Part shown: positions 53,680 to 64,000 of the stretch, piece by piece
Layout: each line of letters opens with the position of its first letter
How positions within the stretch are numbered: position 1 is the stretch's first letter
NCBI RefSeq assembly: GCF_000208865.1
Contig: NC_018395.1
Location: forward strand, 403,920 to 467,919
Reading direction: 5' to 3'
DNA: 64,000 bases
Origin: Neospora caninum Liverpool
Taxonomy: Eukaryota; Apicomplexa; Conoidasida; Eucoccidiorida; Sarcocystidae
Translations under genes and position numbers: made by a program
Notes under the pieces: model-generated
The model's input: only the letters and a program-made list of their open reading frames with translations
The model's database searches: none
Told to the model about the DNA's origin: nothing

Positions 53680-54571
53680 GTTTTTCGCGTTTTCTGATTT
53701 TTTTCCTCATGGTGTCACCCTTGATGTAACTTGCTTTTTTGTGGTCCATTCGTTTTCCCACCATCAAAAAATGTCTACCCAGAAGGCGTTTTGAGAGTAT
53801 TTGGACTAGAGATCCTCCGGCTCCCGCCGACACCTGCTGTTCCCGGAATGAGTAAGCGAAGGACACCTTGTTTCAGAATGAAAACGCACCTTGGATTCTC
53901 GCTGACTTCCACGCAACGTGCAGGGCTGTCTTCGCAGAAGGAAGCTGGCCCCTGTCCGGTTATTGCGGTGCTCTGGCATCAGACACGTGTGTCGAAAATG
54001 GGATGTTGAAAGTCGAGTCTGAGCGACTGTGGTGGCATCTGAAGGAGAATCCGGCGAAGCAGTGAGACGTTGCAAAAACACAGAACCTTCAACAAGGGCA
54101 ACAGTGAAGATAACAAGTGCAGCAAACATGTTGCCGACGTAGCAGGATAGAGATCCAGGTAACTCCAGCAACAAAGTCTAGAGCGGCAATTCTGTGCAAG
54201 TCTCTTCATCGACAGGACATGCCACCCTTTGCTGGCCAATGCCGTACTGTGTGAGCAGTACGCACGCACCAAGTGGGGCATGGAGCCGAGACTCTTGCCG
54301 ATCGACCAAAAAGAGCATCGGATACTCGACCGCATCCGATGTCTAGTGGAAAGTGCCGTCAAGCGGCGTTTTCCTCCACAAGCAAACTTCTCAGAACACA
54401 TGTGGGCATAACACCTGCACGGCACTACAAGCTGTCAGTGTGGGCTGTACCATAGCATTTGCTTTCGAGGCTCAAACAGACTCACTGTGGTGAGTCTCAC
54501 GGGATTCCAACGGCGGTAGTACGCACATGGATGGCGTTGCAGCGTATCAGCAGATGCCTCATGTATATAAC

Positions 54572-54607
<36 letters not shown>

Positions 54608-55295
54608 GTTGCGGACCGGTGTTGATGGCGCAGTGGCCAGCACTCGTTTTTTATATGTTTAGTTGTTTTTGCAGCAAGCAGTCGAGTTTGGGGAACAATT
54701 GTCACGTAGCACGGAGTAACAGAAAAGTCAGCAGACTGGAGCCAAGAATGCGAACAGTAGACAGACGCCTCACGTAATAAACTGTTTCTCTTCCCGAAAT
54801 GGTATACGGTGCTATAGAATCGCAACACCGGGGCAATTCTGGGGTCGGTCTCTTGTCTGAACTATCCTACACAGCTGCGGCTGCACTAGCCCAGAGCGGT
54901 ACCACCTTTGTTTCGAGTCATCCAGGGAGAAGCAAAGAGGCGGCCCAACCGAAAAACACCCCCGTGAGCCTGCCCCGTTTTGTCCTCCGCAACTGGACAG
55001 CAGATGCTTTACATGAGCACAGGTTGACAGCGAATGCATAGAAGAGGGACGTGCCTATTGACACGAACGAACCGCTGCTGCTCCCTCGCCGAGGCGGTAA
55101 AGGCTGTAGACGAAACCAGCACTGTGTAGGTGTTTGCCCACCACAAAATGTAGGTGCGGAGGGCTGGCGTTCCCTCGTAAAGAGAGCGGAAGAATTCGCC
55201 AACCGTATAAACGTGGAACGAATCGTTTTTTCGGTGCGGGAAAGGGGCGCCATGCGTCAGCGGGCGCACAGAAGGCCGTCGTAAAGGCCATCTCT
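53680..55295. other. Intergenic region between tRNA-His and TCP1
   Basis: Contains a long AT microsatellite (54572-54606) and an open frame at about 54168-54411 described in the findings. The right part should be the TCP1 3' UTR. Confidence 0.55.
54572..54606. repeat. (TA)n microsatellite, intergenic
   Basis: About 17 uninterrupted AT units. It is the only long (TA)n run in the window clearly outside a predicted gene. Confidence 0.95.
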
Positions 55296-58200
55296 CTAGT
55301 CATCGGGCTGTCCCCGTTCCGGTTCCGGAGCAATTTTAATGAGGTCGTCAATACGGAGAATGGTAACTGCAGCTTCCGTAGCAAAGCGGAGGGCCTTCGT
55401 TTTGCTCACAGCCGCCTCAATGACGCCGGCTGCCATGTTGTTTCGCGTCTTGCCTGTGACCAGATCGAGCCCATGCCACTTGAGCTCGTCGTCCCCGTTC
55501 CCAGCTGCGTCCGGCAACTGACCCTGAGCCTTTGCATGCACCGCGCGGAGACGGGCCACGAGCTCCGTGGCGTCGAGGGCTGCGTTCACGGCGAGCGTCT
55601 TGGGAATGATCAGCAGAGACTCGGCAAACGCTGCAATCGCGAGCTGCTCCCGCGACCCAAGAGTGCGAGCAAAGTTTTCCAGGTAGACAGAAAGCGACGT
55701 TTCGACAGCGCCTCCACCTGGGCACACATGCGTATGCTCCAGAGCTCGAGACACCGCGCAGAGAGCGTCGTGAACCGACCGGTCCACTTCGTCAAGCATG
55801 TACTCGTTAGCTCCCTACGAAAACACACAACAGACACAACGAACCACGCCGCGTAAAAAAAGTTACGAAAAGCTGCTGGCTGTTTTCTCGGTAAGCAGCG
55901 GACGAAAAAGGCGTGCGCCCGGTGTCCTAGGTTTTCTATTCTGTACAGCATTTCCTCAAGCGTTCCTGAACCGCCCTCTGAGGAACACCGGAAAAAGCTA
56001 GCTCCCGTGCTGTTTGTGACTGGGCCGCGAGAGACCGCGACACAAATTGCGACCGCCCCCTGCCGCCTCGATCGACGGCGCAGAAATACGACACTGAACG
56101 AAAAAGAGGTGTGCGAGTAAACTGCGCAGTTGGGAAAGCGAAGGCGTGAAGCCGAAACCGATGCCTGATCTGTCCAAATGAGCATTTGCTTCGTCTCGAG
56201 CAGCCTTCCCGTCTCGAGGTGTCTTGTATGTTGACCCCATCCAAGCTGTCCCCGACGGGTAGATACCCACCCGAAGAATGACAGTCGCAGCCTTTCCGCC
56301 TTTGCAGCCCTTGAAAAGAAGGTGGTCCCAGTCACCGATACGCTCCTCATAGACTTCCTCGCAAGATCCCAGACAGGAAGCGTCGAACTTCTCGTCTCCG
56401 TCCAGAGTCGCCATGGTGAGTACCACCGTGCCTGATCGCAGGGAGGGAACGTCAGGACACGAAACGCACGCCATGACAGAAAACGCGGAGCCTCGGAACG
56501 GAAAAGAAAAGGGACAGCGCTGCGGATCAGACAAGAGTTCAAGAATGGTCCTAGGAAAGGTGGCGTTAGTCCTCGGGACAACTTCCGAACTCCCAGCGTC
56601 GACTGGTACAAAAAGACGTTCCCGTATCCTCCGTACACAGCATGCACGCTCAGCATCTACGGATTGGTCGCCTGGCCGGCGTCAGACACTGAGATCTGAA
56701 CGCATATACACATGTATCTATATCCATCTATACACATACATAGATCATATATATCTCTCTCTATATAGATAGACTGACGTCTATGAATACATTCACGTTG
56801 GGAATTAACTATTCAGTAGGGTCCCCTGGCGCACTGAGAGCGACGGCGAGTTGACTGTGAGGGTAGGAACGAACGAGCAAGGTGCATTTTCTAATTTGTG
56901 CTGCCCCCGTACCCTCTGTAATTTTTGCAATTCGACGGAGATCTTTTCTGTCGACACGGCGAACAGCAATGGCTCCAGCTTCAACGAAATACTTCATAGC
57001 CATATCGTCGATTCCTTGCGTGGTCAGGATGACGTTCGCTCCTGAAGCGAGGATCTTTTGAATCTTCGCCGCTGTGATGTCCTTTTCCCTGCAGATTCCC
57101 AGGGACAGCAGAAAACCAGAAAAACGTTGCGGCGAGGTCTGAACGATTCGAAGCACGCGAAGTCCAACTAAATAGGTACACGAGCTCCCCAGCTTCCTGA
57201 GTTCTGTGGTGGGGCGCCCGCTGTGTCGAAGGGAAAGTCTGGAATAAACGCTTTAGACATATCAGCAGTGTCTCTACAGTTGATCCAACATCCGAACTCG
57301 CGCACCCTGAAGCATTCGACGGCGCCTACGCGACAATAAAACGCACGACTCGACAGTTCATTTCGACTCCAAAAACGCATGCGAGAAGCACTGGTAAGGA
57401 GACCCCGTCGCCCCGTGGACCACCAAGCGATGCAGTCGAAAGGATCCTGGGATGTTTAGGTATTCTGCCACCGTTGTTCGTCTCATGCCTGGTGTTGAGG
57501 AGAGGAAACAAAGGACGGGAAAAGCCGTCTTTAAATCCAGATGCCCAGTATCAGACAACAGACCGACGGTTTTTCATCCTTGATGCTTGCTGGGGAAGAA
57601 GTCGGGCGCGAGGTATGGTGAGACGGATGAAGCACGTGTGAAAAACTTACTTTTGCCGAATTTTCTCCAGCTCCTCAGGGTTGTCGACCTGAATCTGCAC
57701 ACCTAACTGCATTCGGTGCTGACGAAGATTGAAGTCGAGGAGAGCGACTCTAGCATTTTTCACGCATTGGGGCATGCCTGCGCGGGAGAGGAAAGAAGAG
57801 TACGCAGATTCGAGTCATGAGGGGTGGGCTGTGCGGCGCGAACACGACGCGTTTTCTAGACTTCCCTGGCCGGCTACATTTCCTTGCGTTGAGATCCGAA
57901 GGAAACCGAGGGAAATGAACCCGTGCATGCATGTGCCCCGGATGCACGGCTAGCAGTCTGGAGCTACATGTTTTCCAAGCTATTCATCGAGCCTCGCTGC
58001 GTGCCCTGTTTCTCTGAGAGTGTGCGTGAACTATGGGGATAGCCCAGCACGTGGATCTTGAGCATTTTAGGCGAAGCTAAGGCAACGAAACGCGCCGCAG
58101 CCTTGCATCTGGTCGGGTGCGGGATGCAAAGCGGCTTCTCTGTACTCAACGTAGCGGACTCGTGTTGCTCCCAAGATTATCTGAGTTACCCCGGCGTACC

Positions 58201-59264
58201 CCTGCGCCTGCTGCCTAACTGAGAGAAAGCAACGTGGCGCATGATCCAACGCCCTCGACACGTGCCTATACAAACGGAGTGAATTGAAGAAAGGGGAAGA
58301 CGCCTGACGCAGGACGCTCTCGGAACCATTTACACTCTGTCTTTCGGCAGCATCGCTGTCCGGACGAAGGTGCGCCGGTGTGCATGCGCCAGTGTGCATG
58401 CGCTGGGCGTCGCTCTCACCTTGAGCGGCGCGACCCGCTTTGAGGGCGTAGCCTTCAACGAGGGTGGACTCGCGCATCGACTTGCCGTGGGTCTTGATGA
58501 TGTTGATGGAGCTGACGGGATACTTCACGTCGCCTCGCTCGGTGATCTGCATTTTCATGCAAGAGAAAGACACCGCGCGCAGAGAAAAGGGGCGCACTTC
58601 CAGAGGAAACACGGAGACACAGACCGATCGGGAGAGGCGCGCGGAAGAGTCGGGACGCGGCGCCGAGCGCGGAGACAGCTGGGTCCGATTGAAAAGAAAA
58701 CCAGAAAAGATGGACACGAACACGGCAGCGGCTTACCATCTTGACGGAGAGAATGGCACGGACAACGAGATCTGCAAAGTGGTTTGTTTCAGTGCCAATG
58801 AGCTTGGAGCTGATCGTCGTTGTTGCGACGTTCAGGAGAACCTCCTTGTTGTTCGCGTCAACTCGCGACGTCAGATGTTCTTGAATATACTTCACGCTCT
58901 CCTGCATGCAAAGGTCCACCAAAAGCAGTCGTCAGTTCTCGCAGGGGCTGCGTGTCCGCGCGCATGCGGCCAGAAGTGTCTCTGTTCTCCCTGCGTTTCT
59001 GAAATGGTCCTCTCGCGTTCCGTGGAAACGGGAAAAGAGGCGTCAAACACCCCTGGCAAAGTGTCGTAACCCCGCATGCGCACAAGCCCTCAAGGCTTCC
59101 ACCAGGGGGAACAAAGAGAGGACGTGGCCAGAAGGCAGAGCACTTAACACAGCTGGCGATCGCAGCTCGACAGAATGCAGTGAGGAGAGGGGGACAAAAG
59201 AACACGCCACATTCGATTCAACTTTCCCGCATGCTCATACTTATATATATATATATATATATAT

Positions 59265-59299
<35 letters not shown>

Positions 59300-61101
59300 T
59301 ACATGTATACGCGTATATGCATGTACGTTATACGCAACCGGGTACGAATGCCAATGTGTACATAGGCTTTGTGTCGTTGGACGGCGCTTGCTTTGCTTGC
59401 TGGAGATAAGGGTTTTGGGTCTCTCGTGCTTCTCAGTTCCCGTCTTTTTCGCTGGACAGGACTTTCGTCGCAAAAGAATGCTCTTACCTTCATCGCGAGT
59501 TTGAAGCCAGCAATGACAGCCGTGGGGTGGACACCCTCCTTCACCAGTTGGTTTCCGACCCGGAGAAACTCGGCGGCAAGGAGAACGACGGACGTGGTGC
59601 CGTCTCCCACTTCTTTGTCCTGTACGAAAGGCCCAGACAAATCGGAAACAACGGTCGCCAGAGACAGTCTGCTGCGCGAAAACGGCAGATTGTTTGAGAC
59701 GCCGACTGCGACAAGACGGGGCTCAGGTTCCCCTCGTGGACAGAACACCGCAAATTCCCAAATGTCCGGTCTTGGTTACACACGTCTCTTTCGGATCGGG
59801 CATTTCGCACCATCACAACCCGTTGCTGTCAGAGATCCGGTGGAAAGCGCGTCTTTGGGCGACTCGGAAAAAGGCGTTGACTTGGAGAGAGTCCACTTCG
59901 CCGTGTCACGTTTCCCGGCACCTCTCTCCAAGCCAGCAGTCGTCACGCGCGTTCCGTCCCGTCTCTCCACGTCTGCCTCCACCGGGACGGGCGTTTTACC
60001 TGCAGATCCGAGAGCTCCACGAGGACTTTCGCTGCAGGATGTTGCACTTCGAGCTGCTTGAGAATCGTCGCGCCGTCGTTCGTAATTGTCATGTCTCCAA
60101 TGTCGTCCACGAGCATTTTGTCCAAACCCTGGGGTCCGAGAGAGGACCGCAAAATGTTCGCGATCGACTGAACCGCCGCAGCTGCACACCAGAGGAACAG
60201 AGACACCGCAACGGGGCGGTCTGGACAACCGGATGCAACCTGGAGCCACGCGCAAGGGGTACACAGAGCGTCGCTCCTCTCCAAAACACCCTGTCCTTCT
60301 GTTCTTTGGGACACGGGAAGCCGACGAAAGGACGCGAGGTTTCTTTATCGGAGAGTGCATGCGCGGAGAGGGATGCAGGAGTCTCCTCTCTTTAGAGAGT
60401 CTGTGGAGAGTCGCCTTTCAGAGAAGCGGCCGCGGGGAAAGCGCCAACCTAGAGACACGCCTCCCCCCGGCAGAAACCGCGGTCAAACGCCGATGAGGCG
60501 TTCGGCATCCAGTTTTGTGTGCGCACGCGGACACCAGCACAAGACATCCCTCTGTGTGAGTTGCCAAGGCGGAGCGCTCTCCCTCTCTCTCGAGAGCAAA
60601 ACGCTGGAGCCTCCGACACCCGGGGCAGCGGCGAGCGAGTTCGTCCGCTCAGTGGAAAGAAAACGGGATGTTCAAACTTCGCAGGAGAGTGAATCATCTG
60701 CGGGTTTCAGCAAAACAAGGTGCTCCGGCCGCATGGCAGTTTTAAGGCCCCGGCGACGAGAGAGGCCTCAGCAGAAAAAGGAAACAACCGTGAACACGCC
60801 TCTCTCTGGGGGTGAGGCGAAAAGGAAAGGCCCGCGACAGCAGAGGAACACCTTTTCCCCGGTGGTGACTGTTCATGGAACCTCCGCAGGAGTCGGCGGA
60901 AGGATGAAACCGAAGTGTCCCGTTTTTTGTTGGCGAAGCTGAGCGTGCGAAGCAATGGTGAGAGAAATCGCGGACTGGAACAAAAAGGAAGGCGCCGGTG
61001 GGGAAAAACGGGGCCGGGAGACACGAATCACACATGTACTTACCATTGGCGGTACGGACGTCCTGACCGCTCTGACGGTCGCCGAAGATTGCGAGCGCCA
61101 T
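55296..61101 (-). CDS. TCP1: T-complex protein 1 subunit alpha (CCT1/TCP1)
   Basis: Group II chaperonin subunit of the cytosolic CCT/TRiC ring, which folds actin and tubulin using ATP. Nine exons: 61101-61044, 60181-60000, 59619-59488, 58901-58737, 58546-58420, 57777-57651, 57088-56913, 56431-56271 and 55814-55296. Phases agree and give 548 residues (human TCP1 has 556). The start context is good (AACATGGCG). Motifs in order: [38 protein letters not shown], the ATP motif [59 protein letters not shown], and near the C-terminus [18 protein letters not shown] and [20 protein letters not shown]. These identify alpha rather than the other seven CCT subunits. A CCT-specific insertion [16 protein letters not shown] lies near residue 490. 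It ends GQPDD. Confidence 0.97.
59242..59300. repeat. Compound (TA)n-(GATA)n microsatellite in a TCP1 intron
   Basis: About 12 AT units run directly into about eight GATA units. It lies in the intron 58902-59487. Confidence 0.95.
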
Positions 61102-62769
61102 GTTGGTGTGGCTTTCTCTCTCAAAATTGGAAAAACTGGGAGAAGCTTGCGGAACACGCAGGACACCCGAGGACGAGGGAGTCGGGGGGGTGTAGAAGTG
61201 GAAAGCGATTCAGACAACTGCTACCTTTGTCCTCTCCGTGTTCACACAGTGCCGTTTACAAAGGGAAAAACATACACCGCAACGGCATCGGTTTCCTAGT
61301 TCACAGCGACCAAGTCCTCCGCTCAGAGCACCTTTCCTCTTGGCGCTTCTAGCCCCGATGTAACCTCCCTCCTTTACACACTCGCACAGTTGTCCTCTCT
61401 CGGTTACTCGGCGTTTCCCTCCACGATCCGCATGCATGCGCTTCGCACAGGGATACGGGGAGGTATACGACCCGCCCCCTTCTTCTCCGTTTTCTCCCGA
61501 GTTGTCGAATCGGCCTTCGCATCAATGTGCCACTAAGCCAGGCTCGTTGCCCCACTTTTCCAGAGCTGAAAAAGCACCCGCGAAAAATCGGGAACCGCGA
61601 GAGAACCTCTAACGCTGCGGCCACGCAAAACTCCGGCGCCACCGCACGGACACCGTCCGCTTCCACCGGTGGAGACAGCGGAGGGGAGAAATATCTTACG
61701 GCCCCATTGTGTCGTGTGACCAACCGTTTTCTGAGATTTCACTCCGTATCCTTTGTAAGAGCTTTAGCGGGAAGACCGACATACTTAGCCTGGCGAAAAA
61801 AGGTACGGATCCCCCCACGGGTTGTGTGAAGCGACCGCGGGTCTACAGGCTTTCCGAGGCTGTAAACTTACGGTCATTCACGTGCCGTACACGAGTCGTT
61901 TTTTTCAAGTCGATTCCTCTACCTAGACACGGTAGCCAACTTTCTTGCCTCTCCTGCAAGAGCGCAGATGCACACTTGCACACGTTTTTGCCCTCCTAAG
62001 TGACTTACTTTTGCACTTCGGTTCTGCAAGAAAGACACACCAGCGAAACACTTCGCAGTTGGCCTCTCTGTTAGAATACACGATGCTCGACGGTCCTAGT
62101 CATACCGGAGGTTCTCGCTTATCGCCTAGAACGGGACAGTCTCCAGTGTGATACTAAGTCGGGTCACCTCTTACTACGGGAAGTCTCTCCGCTATCGATT
62201 TCGGGATAGCCGAACGGTACGGTCTTCTCCGTCGTCGTTTGTCCGTTTGAAGTTCAACTTCCCACAGAAGCGTCATAGTGAAGTGGTGCGTGGCATCGTA
62301 AGGAGGCTGCGAGGAAGTCAAAGACACAGAAATGTCCAAATGAAGCAACACTGAGCACAGAGGGCGTTGAACTCCGCACCATGGAATGGAGCATGCAAGA
62401 AAATGGCTACTACATCATTTAGCTCCGCATAATTCCTGCGCTGAAAACGCTGGCGGCAACAAAGAGATGCAGAGGGATAGGCGAGCGTCATTCCGTCTCG
62501 ACTGCCCTTGTTTGCTTCTCCCTTTTGTTGTTTATGCTGGTGTGACGAAAAATGCAGGAAGCTAAAGTTGGTTAGGCGTTCGGAATCGCACTCAGCAAAA
62601 ACAATTGAAGCAACCGTTTGAGTCTTTCCTCACAACTGGAGATGCTTTTCCAATTAACTACAGGCGGCGGCTCTCTGCTGCTGGCTACTGGGATTCCGAA
62701 CGCACCGATAAACCAGTCAACTAATCCACTCAACTCACGTACATCTGTCAGAGATTCATCTGTCTGAAG
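61102..62769. other. Region upstream of TCP1
   Basis: Expected to hold the TCP1 promoter and 5' UTR. I see no coding block, RNA gene or long repeat. The part 61.9-62.7 kb is less GC-rich than its surroundings. Confidence 0.5.
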
Positions 62770-62986
62770 CTGACTTGAAGCAGGCGTACGTTTTTAGCGT
62801 CCTGGGGGGTGGCGAGTGCAGAGGCGTTATTTTCATTGCGTGTCACCCGATAGGGTAAAGAGTTCCAGCAGCCAAGTCGAGGCATGAGCTCCACGAATCG
62901 GAGAGACACGAGAATCACGCCCTGAGACGGCGCCGCCTCCTCGGGATCCGCACTCACAGCCAGAGGCAGGAGAGCAACATCTGCCA
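62770..62986 (-). CDS. Possible exon of an unresolved gene near the right edge
   Basis: On the minus strand a pyrimidine-poor but usable acceptor (TTTGGCAG near 62983) is followed by DVALLPLAVSADPEEAAPSQ, then GVILVSLRFVELMPRLGCWN and SLPYRVT. The 'G.ILVSLRF' pattern resembles the strand near the end of C2 domains, but the segment is too short to decide. Upstream exons would have to lie between 63.0 and 64.0 kb or beyond the window; short frames there (for example 63955-63656) could belong but cannot be joined with confidence. It may be chance. Confidence 0.25.
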
Positions 62987-64000
62987 AACGTTTACCGCAA
63001 GGCTTCGATGAGAGAATATCCTTTCGGGAAAAGATGCAGAGGAAACAAACGCCATGCTGTTTTTCAGAGCACGTTCACAAAAAGATGAAGGCCGCGTCGC
63101 GACCGGGATGACTTCCTCTCTAGCTTTACTTAAAAGTGCAATGACATGGCGGGTGCTGGGCCTTCTGCAACGCAACGCTGGAGCAGCTTTTTCGGCTCCA
63201 TCTGTGTCCCTCGGCCCAGGCGGAATTGCCACGCATTCTTGAGACGCCTCTCCGCCGCGACTCTTGGCGGTTGCGTTCTCTGCTTCCAGATTCGGTGTAT
63301 CACCGTCTCGGTCCTGTACCCTCTTCCTTTCGATTTCAGTGCAGATTTTTCTATCCATTGTCCCTCAGGGTCGCGTTTTTTCACCTTTTCCGTAGACCCA
63401 CACGAGTGGTTCTCCCTGACTATAGAAGCGAGTGACGCGGCCTTTCTGCAGGGGCCCGTGCAGTATGAGCACCGAAGAGCGACCGGATGTCTTTGTAAGG
63501 TTCCTCCTGTGTCATTGCCACCGGTGTTTTGCTGCCGGTAACAGTCGTCTCAAGCTGCGTATTTCAGAGTCCGTTATACGCGAGAGGCACGTTCTCGCAT
63601 TCCTTAGGCGTGAGGAAACGACCAGCCTCGTGCGTCTGGGCCGCCGCCGCCCGTTTCAAAGGGCTAGGAATCCTGCCTTGAACAGCAACGCCAGGTGTAG
63701 GCACTCGTAGTTGTCATGATAAACTATCCTGGCCCAGTCCGCGCAGCACCCTAACCTAGCACCGACTGGTGAGCGACGGGCGAGATGCATGCGGGCTTTC
63801 CGTGCCGCAGATGCACCACCTTTCTGACGCACGCAGCAAGGCTTCCTTCTCGACAGGGCGTCGGTCCAGCGTGGGCCAGCGATACACTTCGAGTCGGACA
63901 GTTTTTCGAGTACGGAAAGCCGCTTCAACGAGGTGAATTCCAGAACCAGCAACACAGCGACTCAGCGTGAACCGCACGGAGCCCCCCCAGTGGAACCACG
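62987..64000. other. Right-edge region, not resolved
   Basis: Several frames of 60-135 codons overlap on both strands. None has a clear domain or a chain of compatible splice sites. Confidence 0.4.

Overview
The window looks like nuclear DNA of a coccidian apicomplexan, most likely Toxoplasma gondii or a close relative (Hammondia, Neospora). Three things point there. Nearly every recognisable protein is cut into short exons by GT-AG introns full of pyrimidine runs and (TA)n tracts. Proteins carry long Ser/Pro- or Lys/Glu-rich insertions. Small pieces of apicomplexan mitochondrial cob and cox1 lie inside introns. I saw no bacterial, viral, CRISPR or transposon signature. Exon borders below were set by hand from splice consensus, reading phase and family conservation, not from transcripts.

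Layout, left to right. 391-6494 (+): a galactokinase/N-acetylgalactosamine kinase gene cut by the left edge. 7666-12280 (-): a large Ser/Pro-rich, probably nuclear protein with a short conserved LLPYH block. 15131-20735 (+): a protein with a divergent macro domain and a separate basic C-terminal region. 21944-22668 (-): a centrin-like protein with four EF-hands. 24223-28169 (-): a coiled-coil protein resembling dynein regulatory complex subunit 9 (IQCG). 30620-32334 (-): a predicted single-pass mitochondrial membrane protein. 35753-36461 (+): a p25-alpha/TPPP protein. 39027-43168 (+): a cyclophilin joined in frame to a SYF2 splicing factor. 46184-51647 (+): 26S proteasome ATPase RPT3. 53144-53217 (-) and 53608-53679 (+): tRNA-Arg(ACG) and tRNA-His(GTG). 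55296-61101 (-): CCT/TRiC subunit alpha (TCP1). From about 62.7 kb to the right edge there may be part of one more gene, which I could not resolve.

The genes do not form a pathway. Most are housekeeping: sugar-phosphate metabolism, protein folding, proteolysis, splicing and mitochondrial function. Between 21.9 and 36.5 kb, however, three genes belong to microtubule or basal-body families (centrin, DRC9-like, TPPP). The least ordinary items are the cyclophilin-SYF2 fusion with its altered isomerase pocket, the macro-domain protein with an unassigned conserved-looking C-terminus, two GC-AG introns supported by protein phase, two intronic mitochondrial insertions, and an RPT3 C-terminus without a standard HbYX ending.
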